Origin: JAPLDP01 sp964628285
Lineage (GTDB): Bacteria; Bacteroidota; Bacteroidia; Bacteroidales; JAGONC01
DNA length: 64,000 nucleotides
Direction: 5' to 3'
Assembly: GCA_964628285.1 (NCBI GenBank)
Contig: CAZVNP010000009.1
Coordinates: forward strand, 16,696 to 80,695
A program made the translations under genes and the position numbers. Below, piece after piece: positions 35,592 to 44,427 of the stretch; position 1 is the stretch's first letter; each line of letters begins with the position of its first letter. The notes under the pieces were generated by a model. That model searched no databases. It was not told where the DNA came from and saw nothing but the letters and a program-made list of their open reading frames with translations.

Positions 35592-36314
35592 ATGGATAAT
35601 GATTTTCGTCAATATGGCATCACCCAATCCCAACCTGAGGGTGTTGCATTGTCCCGTTCATTTCTTGCAGGGGTCTTTTTATGGATGTTTCTTGCCCTGG
35701 GCATCACGGCCCTGACGGCTTTTTACTTCATCTCCACACCCTCGTTCCTGGCCTATCTGGCCAGGCCGACAGGGCTGACGCCACTGGGATGGATCGTCAT
35801 GCTTTCACCCATCGGTTTCGTCCTGATCATGTCGTTTGGTTTTCAGAGGCTTTCAGCGACTGCACTGACCCTCCTGTTTTTTATCTATGCCGTCATCATG
35901 GGCCTGAGCTTTGGGTTTATTTTCCTGATGTACACGCCCGCCTCTATCTTTAAAACGTTTATGGTGGCCTCCGTTATGTTCGGCATCATGGCCGTGGCCG
36001 GTTATACCACCAAGATCGACCTGTCGCGGTTTGGCTCGATCATGTTTATGGGATTGATCGGCATTATCATTGCCAGTGTTGTCAATTTCTTCCTTAAAAG
36101 TGCTACGTTTGACTATATCATTAGTTTTATCGGTGTGGTGGTCTTCACCGGATTGACCGCCTGGGATGTGCAGAAGCTTAAAAGAATAGGCAGTGGTGTC
36201 GACGCCGGTACCGCACAGGTCCGTAAACTTACGGTCATGGGTGCTTTGATGCTTTACCTCGACTTTATCAACTTGTTTTTATTTCTTTTGCGTTTCATGG
36301 GTAACCGCCGGTAA
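35592..36314 (+). CDS. Bax inhibitor-1/YccA family membrane protein
   Basis: 240 residues with seven hydrophobic helices. BI-1 hallmarks are seen in SRSFLAGVFLWMFLALGITALTAFYF, VIMGLSFGFIFLMYTPASIFKTFMVASVMFGIMAVAGYTTKIDLSRFGSIMFMGLIGIIIASVVNFFL, GVVVFTGLTAWDVQKLKRIG and MGALMLYLDFINLFLFLLRF. The helix-7 Asp pattern (YLDFINLF) is typical of the calcium-leak/YccA group. Bacterial members sit in the inner membrane; E. coli YccA inhibits the protease FtsH and protects jammed Sec translocons. A sigma-54-like element lies upstream. fabD follows after 44 bases. Confidence 0.95.
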   Translation: MDNDFRQYGITQSQPEGVALSRSFLAGVFLWMFLALGITALTAFYFISTPSFLAYLARPTGLTPLGWIVMLSPIGFVLIMSFGFQRLSATALTLLFFIYAVIMGLSFGFIFLMYTPASIFKTFMVASVMFGIMAVAGYTTKIDLSRFGSIMFMGLIGIIIASVVNFFLKSATFDYIISFIGVVVFTGLTAWDVQKLKRIGSGVDAGTAQVRKLTVMGALMLYLDFINLFLFLLRFMGNRR

Positions 36315-36358
36315 AGAGACGGTCAGGATCAGGTGGAAGTGAAAATAACATTGAACTT

Positions 36359-37249
36359 ATGAAAGCATTTGTATATCCCGGGCAGGGAGCGCAGTTTCCG
36401 GGTATGGGTAAAGATCTGTATGATGCCTACGACATGGCACGGAAGTTATTCGAAAAAGCCAACGATATCCTGGGCTTTCGCATAACGGATGTCATGTTTG
36501 GCGGTTCTCCCGACGAATTGAAGCAAACCAGGGTCACACAACCGGCCATCTTTCTTCATTCCGTTGTTCTGACCAGGGTCCTGGGCGGGGTATTCAAACC
36601 CGACATGGTGGCAGGTCACTCTCTGGGTGAATTCTCGGCGCTGGTGGCTAACAAAACGCTGACGTTTGAGGATGGTCTCAGGCTGGTGGCCAAACGGGCT
36701 GAGGCCATGCAGAAGGCTTGTGACATGGCCCCTTCAACCATGGCCGCCATCCTGGGTCTCGACGACACCACCGTGGAAGATGTCCTTAAAACCGTGAAAG
36801 AGGAAACGGTAGTCGCCGCCAATTATAACAGCCCGGGGCAGATCGTCATCTCAGGATCGGTGAAAGGTGTTGAGCAGGCCTGTGAGAAGCTGAAGGCGGC
36901 GGGAGCCAAACGTACGCTTATGCTGAATGTGAGCGGGGCTTTCCACTCTCCTTTCATGGAGCCGGCACGCGTGGAACTGGCCAAAGCCATTAACGCAACC
37001 ACATTCAGAAACCCCATCTGTCCCGTGTACCAGAATGTCAATGCCCAGTCCGTCACCAATCCCGATCTCATCAAGAATAACCTTATGGCCCAGCTGACTT
37101 CACCTGTCCGCTGGACCCAGCTGGTTCAGAATATGATCGCCGACGGCGCCAAAACATTCGTGGAGGTGGGACCCGGCACCGTGCTGCAGGGTCTGATCCT
37201 GAAAGTCAAGAAAGATGTGGAAGCCTACAGTGCGAAACCCGGCATCTGA
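36359..37249 (+). CDS. fabD: Malonyl-CoA:ACP transacylase
   Basis: 296 residues. It loads malonyl groups on acyl carrier protein for fatty-acid synthesis. It begins AFVYPGQGAQFPGMGKDLYD. The nucleophile motif is GHSLGEFSAL (near residue 91), the catalytic His lies in NVSGAFHSPFMEPA, and the C-terminal FVEVGPGTVLQGL is typical. It may be co-transcribed with the BI-1 gene upstream. It converges on rfbB with 28 bases between. Confidence 0.97.
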   Translation: MKAFVYPGQGAQFPGMGKDLYDAYDMARKLFEKANDILGFRITDVMFGGSPDELKQTRVTQPAIFLHSVVLTRVLGGVFKPDMVAGHSLGEFSALVANKTLTFEDGLRLVAKRAEAMQKACDMAPSTMAAILGLDDTTVEDVLKTVKEETVVAANYNSPGQIVISGSVKGVEQACEKLKAAGAKRTLMLNVSGAFHSPFMEPARVELAKAINATTFRNPICPVYQNVNAQSVTNPDLIKNNLMAQLTSPVRWTQLVQNMIADGAKTFVEVGPGTVLQGLILKVKKDVEAYSAKPGI

Positions 37250-37277
37250 GAGAAAGACCTCTTTTTCATGAGCAGGC

Positions 37278-38333
37278 TCACCGGCGGAAATACTGCTCTT
37301 CGTAATATTTTCTGTAATCTCCCGACGTCACATCCTGTATCCATTGTTGATGGCCCAGGTACCAGTCCACTGTCATTTCCAGGCCTTTCTCAAAGGTCAC
37401 CGACGGTTTCCAGCCCAATTCATTTTGCAGTTTGGAAGAGTCAATGGCATAGCGCAAGTCGTGGCCGGCGCGGTCTTTGACAAATGTGATCAGTTTGGCT
37501 GAGGTGCCCGGAGGCCGTTGCAGCTTGCGGTCCATGATATCGCAGAGCACCCTGACAAGCCTGATATTCTGCCATTCGTTGTTTCCTCCCACGTTATAGG
37601 TTTGGCCGACGCTGCCACGGTGAAAGATCATATCGATGGCCCGGGCATGGTCCTCAACGTAGATCCAGTCCCTGACATTTTCGCCCCTGCCGTAAACAGG
37701 AATGGGCCGGTTAAGGTAAATGTTATTGATAACCAACGGTATCAACTTCTCAGGAAACTGATAAGGCCCATAATTATTAGAGCAGTTCGACAGAACAACG
37801 GGCAGCTGATAGGTATGGAAATGAGCCCTGACCAGATGGTCGGAGGAGGCCTTGGATGCCGAATAGGGGCTGCGCGGATCATAAGCCGTGGTCTCGGTAA
37901 AATGACCCGTGGCCCCCAGTGAACCATACACCTCATCGGTCGAAATGTGATAAAACCGTTTATCCTGCAAGTTATTTTGCCAATGGTGACTGGCCGCATT
38001 AAGCATGGTCAGCGTCCCCAGAACATTGGTGACGACAAAGGTCTTCGGCTGCGTAATGGACCGGTCAACATGGGACTCGGCAGCCAGGTGGATGACCCCG
38101 TCTACATTTTGCTGTCCAAAGAGACGGTCGATAAAATCCTCATCGGTGATATCACCTTTGATGAACACATAATTCGGTTTGCTCTCAACATCCTTCAGGT
38201 TGGCGAGGTTGCCGGCATAGGTCAGCTTATCGAGGTTGATGATCTTCCTGTCGGGATACCTGTTCACGAACAGCCGCACCACATGCGATCCGATGAATCC
38301 CGCACCCCCCGTTATTAAAATGGTCTTATACAT
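37278..38333 (-). CDS. rfbB: dTDP-glucose 4,6-dehydratase
   Basis: 351 residues. It converts dTDP-D-glucose to dTDP-4-keto-6-deoxyglucose on the way to deoxysugars such as rhamnose. It is an extended SDR: Rossmann motif GGAGFIGSHVVRLF, then LTYAGNLANL, HLAAESHVDRSI, STDEVYGSLG and the YSASKASSDHLVRAHFHTYQLPVVLSNCSNNYGPYQFPEKLIPL block with the catalytic Tyr-Lys. GENVRDWIYVEDHARAI and NVGGNNEWQNIRLVR follow. It follows galE (28 bases) on the same strand. No rfbA, rfbC or rfbD is in the window. Confidence 0.95.
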   Translation of the reverse strand: MYKTILITGGAGFIGSHVVRLFVNRYPDRKIINLDKLTYAGNLANLKDVESKPNYVFIKGDITDEDFIDRLFGQQNVDGVIHLAAESHVDRSITQPKTFVVTNVLGTLTMLNAASHHWQNNLQDKRFYHISTDEVYGSLGATGHFTETTAYDPRSPYSASKASSDHLVRAHFHTYQLPVVLSNCSNNYGPYQFPEKLIPLVINNIYLNRPIPVYGRGENVRDWIYVEDHARAIDMIFHRGSVGQTYNVGGNNEWQNIRLVRVLCDIMDRKLQRPPGTSAKLITFVKDRAGHDLRYAIDSSKLQNELGWKPSVTFEKGLEMTVDWYLGHQQWIQDVTSGDYRKYYEEQYFRR

Positions 38334-38361
38334 GATTATTTTTGGTTTTCATCTTCTATTT

Positions 38362-39462
38362 CTAACTCTCATTTCCTCCCCCTCTCCCTCCCCCTACTGA
38401 CGACTGACGACTGACGACTGACGACTGACGACTGACGACTGCCACCTTCCCCTCCGCCATGGCCTTCTCCCAATTCCATGCTGACAGGACCATATCGTCG
38501 AGGTTTCTCCGTGCTTTCCATCCCAGTTCACTGTTAGCCAGGCCGGTGTCGGCCCATACCTCGGCGACATCCCCGGCACGCCGCTCCACTATTCTATAAG
38601 GTAATTTGATGCCCGTAACCTTCTCAAACGAACGTATCACCTCCAGCACCGAATAACCGCGGCCCGTACCCAGGTTAAAAACCTCATAGTTTCCTTTGTT
38701 ACGGTCTTTCATCAGACGTTGCAAAGCCACCGTGTGGGCGCCGGCCAGATCCATGATGTGGATATAATCCCTGACGGGTGTTCCGTCAGGCGTGTCATAG
38801 TCACCGCCATAAACCCTCAGGTAATCACGTTTTCCTATGGCCGTTTGGGTGAGGTACGGCACCAGGTTATCTGGAATGCCAAGAGGTAACTCGCCTATAA
38901 GGGCCGATTCATGGGCCCCTATCGGATTGAAGTAACGCAGGGCGATCACTTTGATCCTATGAGTGGCGGCGGTGTCGCGAAGGATATCTTCGGATATCTT
39001 TTTTGTGTTGCCGTAAGGCGACATGGCCGGTTTCAGCGGCGTATCCTCCCTGACCGGCAGGGTATCAGGCTGACCGTAAACAGCACATGATGACGAAAAC
39101 ACGAAAGGGACAATGCCCCTGTCAAGCATGCCATCCAGAAGATTTAGCAGGGAGACGATGTTATTGCGATAATATTTTAACGGGTTGCCCACCGATTCGG
39201 GTACTTTTTTATAGGCTGCAAAATGAATAATCCCCTCAATATCCGTATGCCTGTGAAAAAAATCCTTTGTCTTGTCCCGTTCCGTGAGATCGATCTTTTC
39301 AAAGCCCGGTCTTCTGCCCGTGATCTTTTCAATGCTGTCAATGACTTCAACGAATGAATTCTCGAGGCTGTCGACGATCACCACGTCAAAGCCTGCCGCC
39401 TGCAGCTCGACGACCGTGTGAGAGCCGATGTATCCGGTACCACCCGTGACCAGAATTTTCAT
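38362..39462 (-). CDS. galE: UDP-glucose 4-epimerase, with a repeat-derived C-terminal tail
   Basis: 366 residues. It interconverts UDP-glucose and UDP-galactose. Visible are TGGTGYIGSHTVVELQAAG, DSLEN, HFAAYKKVPESV, SSSCAVYGQPDTLPV, catalytic YGNTKK, ALRYFNPIGAHES, GTPVRDYIHIMDLAGAH and NLGTGRGYSVLEVI. The fold should end near NWEKAMAEGK. Instead the frame continues about 25 residues through an array of the heptamer CGACTGA, giving a Val-Ser-Arg-Gln-Ser-Ser repeat and then a Gly/Arg tail. The original stop seems to have been lost to the repeat. Lies between the wbpB-like gene and rfbB. Confidence 0.95.
   Translation of the reverse strand: MKILVTGGTGYIGSHTVVELQAAGFDVVIVDSLENSFVEVIDSIEKITGRRPGFEKIDLTERDKTKDFFHRHTDIEGIIHFAAYKKVPESVGNPLKYYRNNIVSLLNLLDGMLDRGIVPFVFSSSCAVYGQPDTLPVREDTPLKPAMSPYGNTKKISEDILRDTAATHRIKVIALRYFNPIGAHESALIGELPLGIPDNLVPYLTQTAIGKRDYLRVYGGDYDTPDGTPVRDYIHIMDLAGAHTVALQRLMKDRNKGNYEVFNLGTGRGYSVLEVIRSFEKVTGIKLPYRIVERRAGDVAEVWADTGLANSELGWKARRNLDDMVLSAWNWEKAMAEGKVAVVSRQSSVVSRQSSVGGGRGGGNES
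38396..38440. repeat. Heptamer tandem repeat (CGACTGA) inside the galE 3' end
   Basis: Five full copies of CGACTGA run from 38401 to 38435, with partial copies on both sides, about six in all. Seven bases is not a multiple of three, so gain or loss of one unit would change the galE reading frame at its end. It is adjacent to a C/T-rich tract (38370-38396). Confidence 0.9.
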
Positions 39463-39513
39463 TTAAGCCGATATATTTAAAATTATCACTGATGTAATAC
39501 CGTTTATGCGATC

Positions 39514-40479
39514 TTACCTTGTTTTCTTCAGAAACGGATGAAAATCCCCTTTCATGCCGGCGGTGCCGGCATGGCGTATCTCATGAACGACCCGTATGCC
39601 GGCTTTGGCATCCTTTATCCTGAAACCTTCACCGGCCATGATCTTCCTGTAGCTGACGGTATGCAGGTCGGTAAAACCCTGGCTGAATTCAAGCTCCCTG
39701 CCGTCGACGGTGATGGAGCGGTAAGTGCGCTGGCATTCATTTTTGGCATTCCCCGGCAGCATGTCGCCATCGAGGCTTAAGAACCACCTCACATGTGCCT
39801 TCTTCAACTCAAGCAATCCGGCCAGGGTGCTCACCGAAGAATAATGTACCTCACTCCGGACCGGCTCTCCGAAAATATCAATCAGGACATCGAAGAAATG
39901 GATACCGATGTTCGTGGCTATGCCACCCGACTTATTGATGTCGCCTTTCCAGGACCGGTAGTACCAGTTGCCCCTACTGGTGATATATGTCAGTACCACA
40001 TCATGTTTTCCTGCGGTGTTGTTTTCCGCTATCTCTTTTTTAAGGGCCGCGATGACAGGATGCAGGCGCAGCTGCAGGATGACGAAAACATCTTTGCCGG
40101 TTTCTCTTTCAATCTCTTCCAGGGCGTCGGCATTCCAGGGGTTGAGGACAAGGGGTTTCTCGCAAATGGCGTGGGCCTGGTTACGTAAAGCCAGCCTGAT
40201 GTGAGCATCGTGAAGATAGTTCGGTGAGCAGATGCTGACGTAGTGCACCTTTTTATCACCCTGCCGGCGCAGCTTGTCAAGATGGCGGTCGAAACGCTCC
40301 GTCTCGGTGAAAAAATCGGCATGGGGAAAATAATTGTCGATGATCCCGACACTATCGCACGGATCCAGGATCACAACGATCTCATGGCCGACATCGCTGA
40401 TGGCCTTCATGTGGCGTGGTGCGATGAATCCGGCTGCGCCGATGAGGGCAAAATTCATCTTTGTGGAATGACCGTTCAT
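39514..40479 (-). CDS. Gfo/Idh/MocA oxidoreductase, WbpB/WlbA-like
   Basis: 321 residues; ATG 40479 overlaps the previous stop as ATGA, and an in-frame ATG at 40458 begins the canonical MNFALIGAAGFIAPRHMKAI. The N-terminal Rossmann motif is GAAGFIAPRH; CEKPLVLNPWNADALEEIE is the conserved EKP region. Later GGIATNIGIHFFDVLIDIFG and the active-site LRLHP pattern fit the WlbA/WbpB branch. That branch oxidises C3 of UDP-N-acetylglucosaminuronate to the 3-keto sugar. The next two genes upstream match the following steps (aminotransferase, acetyltransferase), supporting the assignment. Confidence 0.85.
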   Translation of the reverse strand: MNGHSTKMNFALIGAAGFIAPRHMKAISDVGHEIVVILDPCDSVGIIDNYFPHADFFTETERFDRHLDKLRRQGDKKVHYVSICSPNYLHDAHIRLALRNQAHAICEKPLVLNPWNADALEEIERETGKDVFVILQLRLHPVIAALKKEIAENNTAGKHDVVLTYITSRGNWYYRSWKGDINKSGGIATNIGIHFFDVLIDIFGEPVRSEVHYSSVSTLAGLLELKKAHVRWFLSLDGDMLPGNAKNECQRTYRSITVDGRELEFSQGFTDLHTVSYRKIMAGEGFRIKDAKAGIRVVHEIRHAGTAGMKGDFHPFLKKTR

Positions 40480-41063
40480 GTCGTGACGATATTTTTCCTG
40501 ACTCTGTTGTTTCTCAGGACATAAATTTCATGACTCTCGGGGCAGCGTGCCATGCCATTCCTATCAAACTGAAGGCGGTGACCATATTCACTCATCCATC
40601 CGGTCTGACGTGCCGGGTTGCCCACCACCAGGGCATAAGGCGGCACAGGATGTGTCACCACGCTGCCGGCGGCGACAAAAGCATACTCCCCGATCTCATT
40701 GCCGCAGATGATGGTCGCATTGGCACCGATGGTGGCTCCCTTGCGAACAATCGTCGCGATGTACTTTCCCTTTCGCACCACCGCACTCCGCGGATTGGGG
40801 ATATTGGTAAAGACAGCGGAAGGGCCGAGGAATACATCGTCCTCGCATATCACCCCCGAATACACCGACACGTTATTCTGCACCTTCACATTATTGCCCA
40901 GAGTTACCCCTGTGGCGATCATGACATTCTGTCCTATCACGCATCCCTTGCCGATGACGCTGCCGCTCATGATGTGCGCAAAATGCCATATCCTGGTCCC
41001 CTCGCCTATCGTGCACCCCTCGTCAATAACGGCCGTTTCGTGATGATAATAGCTTTCTTTCAT
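40476..41063 (-). CDS. Hexapeptide-repeat N-acetyltransferase, WbpD/WlbB-like
   Basis: 195 residues from the ATG at 41063, four bases after the stop of the aminotransferase gene; earlier in-frame starts are inside that gene. The body is a left-handed beta helix with many hexapeptide steps: AVIDEGCTIGEGTRIWHFAHIMSGSVIGKGCVIGQNVMIATGVTLGNNVKVQNNVSVY, AVFTNIPNPRSAVVRKGKY, GATIGANATIICGNEIGEYAFVAAGSVVTHPVPPYALVVGNPARQTGW. WbpD/WlbB acetylates the 3-amino group of UDP-GlcNAc3NA. Context with wbpE- and wbpB-like genes supports this rather than a generic O-acetyltransferase. Confidence 0.87.
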   Translation of the reverse strand: MKESYYHHETAVIDEGCTIGEGTRIWHFAHIMSGSVIGKGCVIGQNVMIATGVTLGNNVKVQNNVSVYSGVICEDDVFLGPSAVFTNIPNPRSAVVRKGKYIATIVRKGATIGANATIICGNEIGEYAFVAAGSVVTHPVPPYALVVGNPARQTGWMSEYGHRLQFDRNGMARCPESHEIYVLRNNRVRKNIVTT

Positions 41064-41067
41064 GATA

Positions 41068-42198
41068 TTATTTACTGACATATTCGAGTACAGCAGCGGT
41101 GATGTATGCCATCTGTCCTTCATCGAGCTCCGTGTGCATCGGTAAGGAAAGAACCGACCGGCACAACATCTCCGTCACGGGGAAGTCACCCTGCCTGTAG
41201 CGTTCATCTCTGTAAGCTTTTTGCATATGCAAAGGTACGGGATAATAGATCATGGCGGGTATGTGCTTAGAATGAAGATAATTGACCAACCCGTCACGGT
41301 CGGTGTCAACGGTGACCAGCGTGTATTGATGAAAGACATGCGTTGAAAGGTTCGAGCGCACCGGTATCTTCAATTTGTGTGAGCCGGCGAAAGACCGGTC
41401 ATAATAAGCTGCTGCCCGCCGGCGCCGTGATACAAAATCATCCAGATGCCTTAATTTGACGTTCAGAATGGCAGCCTGCAGGCTGTCGAGACGCGAATTG
41501 ACGCCGACCAGGTCGTGATGGTACCTGGTGACCATCCCGTGATTGACGATAGCCCTCATCTTACCGGCCAGCTCATCGTCATTGGTGAAGATGGCACCGC
41601 CGTCACCATAAGCACCGAGGTTCTTCGACGGGAAGAACGACATGCAGCCCGTGTCACCCATGGTGCCTGCCTTCACCTTATGACCATCCCTGTAAATGTA
41701 ATCGGCCCCAATGGCCTGACAGGCATCCTCGATGATGTAAAGACCATGCTCCCCGGCGATACCGGCGATCGCTTCCATATCCGCGCATTGCCCGAAAAGA
41801 TGAACGGGTACAATGGCTTTCGTCCTGGGCGTGATCGCTTTCCGTATGGTCGCAGGATCGATATTGAACGTGCCGGGATCGACATCGACCAGGACAGGTG
41901 TCAGATGCAGCAGGGCAATGACTTCTGCCGTTGCAATGAAAGTGAAAGAAGCAGTAATGACCTCGTCACCGGGTTTCAGACCCAGTGCCATCGTGGAGAC
42001 CTGCAAGGCATCGGTACCGTTGCCACAGGGGATGACATGCCTCACCCCCAGGTACTTCTCGAGGTTACCCTGAAAGGCGGCGACCGCCGGCCCGTTTATA
42101 AATGCAGTGGAATCGATCACTTGCTGTATGGCTTCGTCCACTTCCGCTTTTATCCTTTCATACTGCCCCCTGAGGTCGACCATCCGTATCTCTTTCAT
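41068..42198 (-). CDS. DegT/DnrJ/EryC1/StrS aminotransferase, WbpE/WlbC-like
   Basis: 376 residues. It is a PLP-dependent sugar aminotransferase: ALQVSTMALGLKPGDEVITASFTFIATAEVI (cofactor phosphate and ring binding), IEDACQAIGADY, and SFFPSKNLGAYGDGGAIFTND with the Schiff-base Lys. In the WbpE role it adds the 3-amino group to the 3-keto sugar made by the WbpB-like enzyme. It is the first gene of a tight run (wbpE-, wbpD-, wbpB-like; 4-base gap, then 4-base overlap). An exact -7 element lies 57 bases upstream. Confidence 0.92.
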   Translation of the reverse strand: MKEIRMVDLRGQYERIKAEVDEAIQQVIDSTAFINGPAVAAFQGNLEKYLGVRHVIPCGNGTDALQVSTMALGLKPGDEVITASFTFIATAEVIALLHLTPVLVDVDPGTFNIDPATIRKAITPRTKAIVPVHLFGQCADMEAIAGIAGEHGLYIIEDACQAIGADYIYRDGHKVKAGTMGDTGCMSFFPSKNLGAYGDGGAIFTNDDELAGKMRAIVNHGMVTRYHHDLVGVNSRLDSLQAAILNVKLRHLDDFVSRRRRAAAYYDRSFAGSHKLKIPVRSNLSTHVFHQYTLVTVDTDRDGLVNYLHSKHIPAMIYYPVPLHMQKAYRDERYRQGDFPVTEMLCRSVLSLPMHTELDEGQMAYITAAVLEYVSK

Positions 42199-42255
42199 AT
42201 TCTGACATTTGTTTTATCAAAACTGGAAACCGGCTCAATTATTATTTAAAAAGCT

Positions 42256-42263
42256 CAAAAATA
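42256..42263 (-). promoter_or_regulatory. -7 promoter element (TATTTTTG) for the wbpE-D-B-like operon
   Basis: Exact TAnnTTTG on the minus strand, 57 bases upstream of the ATG at 42198. Confidence 0.5.
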
Positions 42264-42336
42264 GCAATAAAAAATAGCATATTGCTCCCCTGGGGATATT
42301 ATCCTGCCGTTAAACCGGTAAATTGGATTATATTGT

Positions 42337-42344
42337 TAACTTTG
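42337..42344 (+). promoter_or_regulatory. -7 promoter element (TAACTTTG) for the 42367 gene
   Basis: Exact TAnnTTTG, 22 bases upstream of the ATG at 42367; probably drives the outer-membrane protein gene, waaA and pepA together. Confidence 0.55.
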
Positions 42345-42366
42345 CCGGGACTCTCAGCAGATATGC

Positions 42367-43122
42367 ATGAAACATATCACACTCCTGATCCTGGCGGTTT
42401 TCTTTTCGCTTCGCGTTCTTTCACAGGACGATGCCGGTGAAAAAGCCCTCACGGTGCCACTGCTCTCGGCTAATTTTACCGTTGAGGTCCCCGGGGCAGA
42501 TATGGCCGTTCAGTTTGGAACAGGTTTTACCGTCGGGGGCGCATTTCAAATTAAAACAAAGAAAAATATATTGTTCGGTGTTGAGGGTAACCTGCTCTTC
42601 GGCGGTCATGTGAAAAACCAGGATGCCATACTGGCAGACATCTCCACAAAGGATGGCTTTGTCATCGCATCCTCGGGATACTATGCCGATATTTTTTATG
42701 AAGAACGGGGGTTGTCAGCTTTCGTGAAAATAGGTAAAATTGTTCCCCTTAACCGGCAGAATCCGAATTCCGGATTGTTTCTCACCCTTGGACCGGGATA
42801 CCTGCGGCATAAAATAAGGTTTGACAATAACGATAACATTGCACCCCAAATCATCGGTGAATATAAAAAAGGTTATGACAAGCTGAAAGGCGGTTTTGCC
42901 CTCAGCGAAAACATCGGCTATTTTTATCTGGGGAAAAGCCATTATTTTAACTTCCAGGCCGGCTTCGAATTCATGCAAGCCTGGACCAAGGCACTGAGAA
43001 GCTATGATTTCAACCTGCGGCGCAAGGATACTTCGCGGTATCTTGACCTGTTTTATGGTATCAGGGTGGGATGGATGATCCCCCTCAATAAAAAAACTTC
43101 CAGTAAATATTATTATTTCTGA
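42367..43122 (+). CDS. Predicted outer-membrane beta-barrel protein upstream of waaA
   Basis: 251 residues with a signal peptide (KHITLLILAVFFSLRVLSQ). The mature part alternates polar and hydrophobic residues with many Gly and aromatic residues (FGTGFTVGGAFQIKTKKNILFGVEGNLLFG, FLTLGPGYLRHKIRF, FYLGKSHYFNFQAGFEFM). It ends with an aromatic-rich SSKYYYF, which favours an outer-membrane barrel. I recognise no named family. Its position 51 bases before waaA suggests co-transcription. Confidence 0.7.
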   Translation: MKHITLLILAVFFSLRVLSQDDAGEKALTVPLLSANFTVEVPGADMAVQFGTGFTVGGAFQIKTKKNILFGVEGNLLFGGHVKNQDAILADISTKDGFVIASSGYYADIFYEERGLSAFVKIGKIVPLNRQNPNSGLFLTLGPGYLRHKIRFDNNDNIAPQIIGEYKKGYDKLKGGFALSENIGYFYLGKSHYFNFQAGFEFMQAWTKALRSYDFNLRRKDTSRYLDLFYGIRVGWMIPLNKKTSSKYYYF

Positions 43123-43173
43123 ACCGGTTAAATAAGTGATCAAACATCCTTCCGCAGTCAAATTTTCGGGTTC

Positions 43174-44427
43174 ATGCGATGGCTCTATAATATAGGAATA
43201 TCCATTTACTACGGCATGATCGTCTTGGTTTCGCCGGTCAATCTCAAGGCCAGGAAATGGCTCCGGGGACGCCGCGACCAGACCGGCCGTCTGTTACAGA
43301 TGACGGGCCATGACAAGGTGGTGTGGATGCACTGCGCCTCTCTCGGTGAATTTGAGCAGGGGCGTCCTTTTCTTGAGTCCTTCCGCAAGCAATATCCTGA
43401 ATACAGGGTTCTCCTCACCTTCTTCTCACCGTCAGGTTACGAGGTCAGAAAAAATTACCCGGGGGCCGATGACATTCTTTACCTCCCGCATGATTCAGCG
43501 AAAAACGCCAGACAGTTCGTCAGGCTGATCAATCCCACAATGGTCTTTTTCGTCAAGTATGAATACTGGTTTAATTACATCAATGTTTTACACGAAAAAA
43601 ACATTCCGGTATACCTTCTTTCGGCTATTTTCAGGCATGGACATATCTTTTTCCGTTGGTATGGCCGTTGGTTCAGACGCCAGCTTGACAAGATCACCTT
43701 TTTCTTTGTACAGAATCAATCTTCCCTCAATCTGTTGAACCAAGCGGGTATATCAAATGCGATGATCACCGGCGATACGCGCTTCGACAGGGTATGGCAA
43801 ATCACCCATGAGCCGGTATCTTTCCCCCTGATAGAAGCCTTCATCCAGCAAAACCATATCCTCGTTGCCGGCAGCACTTGGCCCGCTGATGAGGAGAAGT
43901 TGCTGCCCCTGATGAATGAGAACAATGAGGGGTTGAAATTTGTTATAGTTCCGCATGAGATAACGGAGAAGGGTATGACGACGCTGATGGGTAGTATAGG
44001 GGTGAATGCGGTCAGGTATTCGAAGGCGACCGCGGAGGAAGCCGAAAAAGCCTCCGTGATGATCATTGATACGGTGGGGATGCTGTCGCATATTTACCGT
44101 TATGCCACAATTGCATATATCGGCGGGGGATTCGGCAGAGGCATACATAACATCCTTGAAGCCGTTGTTTATGGTATACCCGTTATTTTCGGGCCCCGTT
44201 ATCATAAATTCCGTGAGGCAACCGACCTCATTGCATCCAACGGTGCTTTTGTCATTGAAAACAGCCGGCAGTTGTATACCAAAGTCTTCAAACTGCTCGA
44301 TGATGATGCCTTTCTGGCATCATGTGCCGTTCAAAACCGTCTGTATGTCGAGAATAACAAGGGTGCCACCGCCATGATCCTCACCAAAATCTCGGATGAC
44401 ATCAACCCAATAAAAACACAACCATGA
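43174..44427 (+). CDS. waaA: 3-deoxy-D-manno-octulosonic acid (Kdo) transferase
   Basis: 417 residues, GT30 family. It attaches Kdo to lipid A precursor at the inner membrane. A hydrophobic N-terminal segment (NIGISIYYGMIVLVSPVNLKA) anchors it. Conserved pieces are HCASLGEFEQGRPF with the catalytic Glu, TFFSPSGYEVRKNYPGADDILYLPHDS, KYEYWFNYI, LVAGSTWPADEEKLLPLM, IVPHEITEKG, and IAYIGGGFGRGIHNILEAVVYGIPVIFGP. Its stop overlaps the pepA ATG (ATGA), implying translational coupling. Confidence 0.97.
   Translation: MRWLYNIGISIYYGMIVLVSPVNLKARKWLRGRRDQTGRLLQMTGHDKVVWMHCASLGEFEQGRPFLESFRKQYPEYRVLLTFFSPSGYEVRKNYPGADDILYLPHDSAKNARQFVRLINPTMVFFVKYEYWFNYINVLHEKNIPVYLLSAIFRHGHIFFRWYGRWFRRQLDKITFFFVQNQSSLNLLNQAGISNAMITGDTRFDRVWQITHEPVSFPLIEAFIQQNHILVAGSTWPADEEKLLPLMNENNEGLKFVIVPHEITEKGMTTLMGSIGVNAVRYSKATAEEAEKASVMIIDTVGMLSHIYRYATIAYIGGGFGRGIHNILEAVVYGIPVIFGPRYHKFREATDLIASNGAFVIENSRQLYTKVFKLLDDDAFLASCAVQNRLYVENNKGATAMILTKISDDINPIKTQP

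Noticed and set aside
38396..38440. CRISPR-like array
   Set aside because: The unit is a 7-base tandem repeat without spacers.
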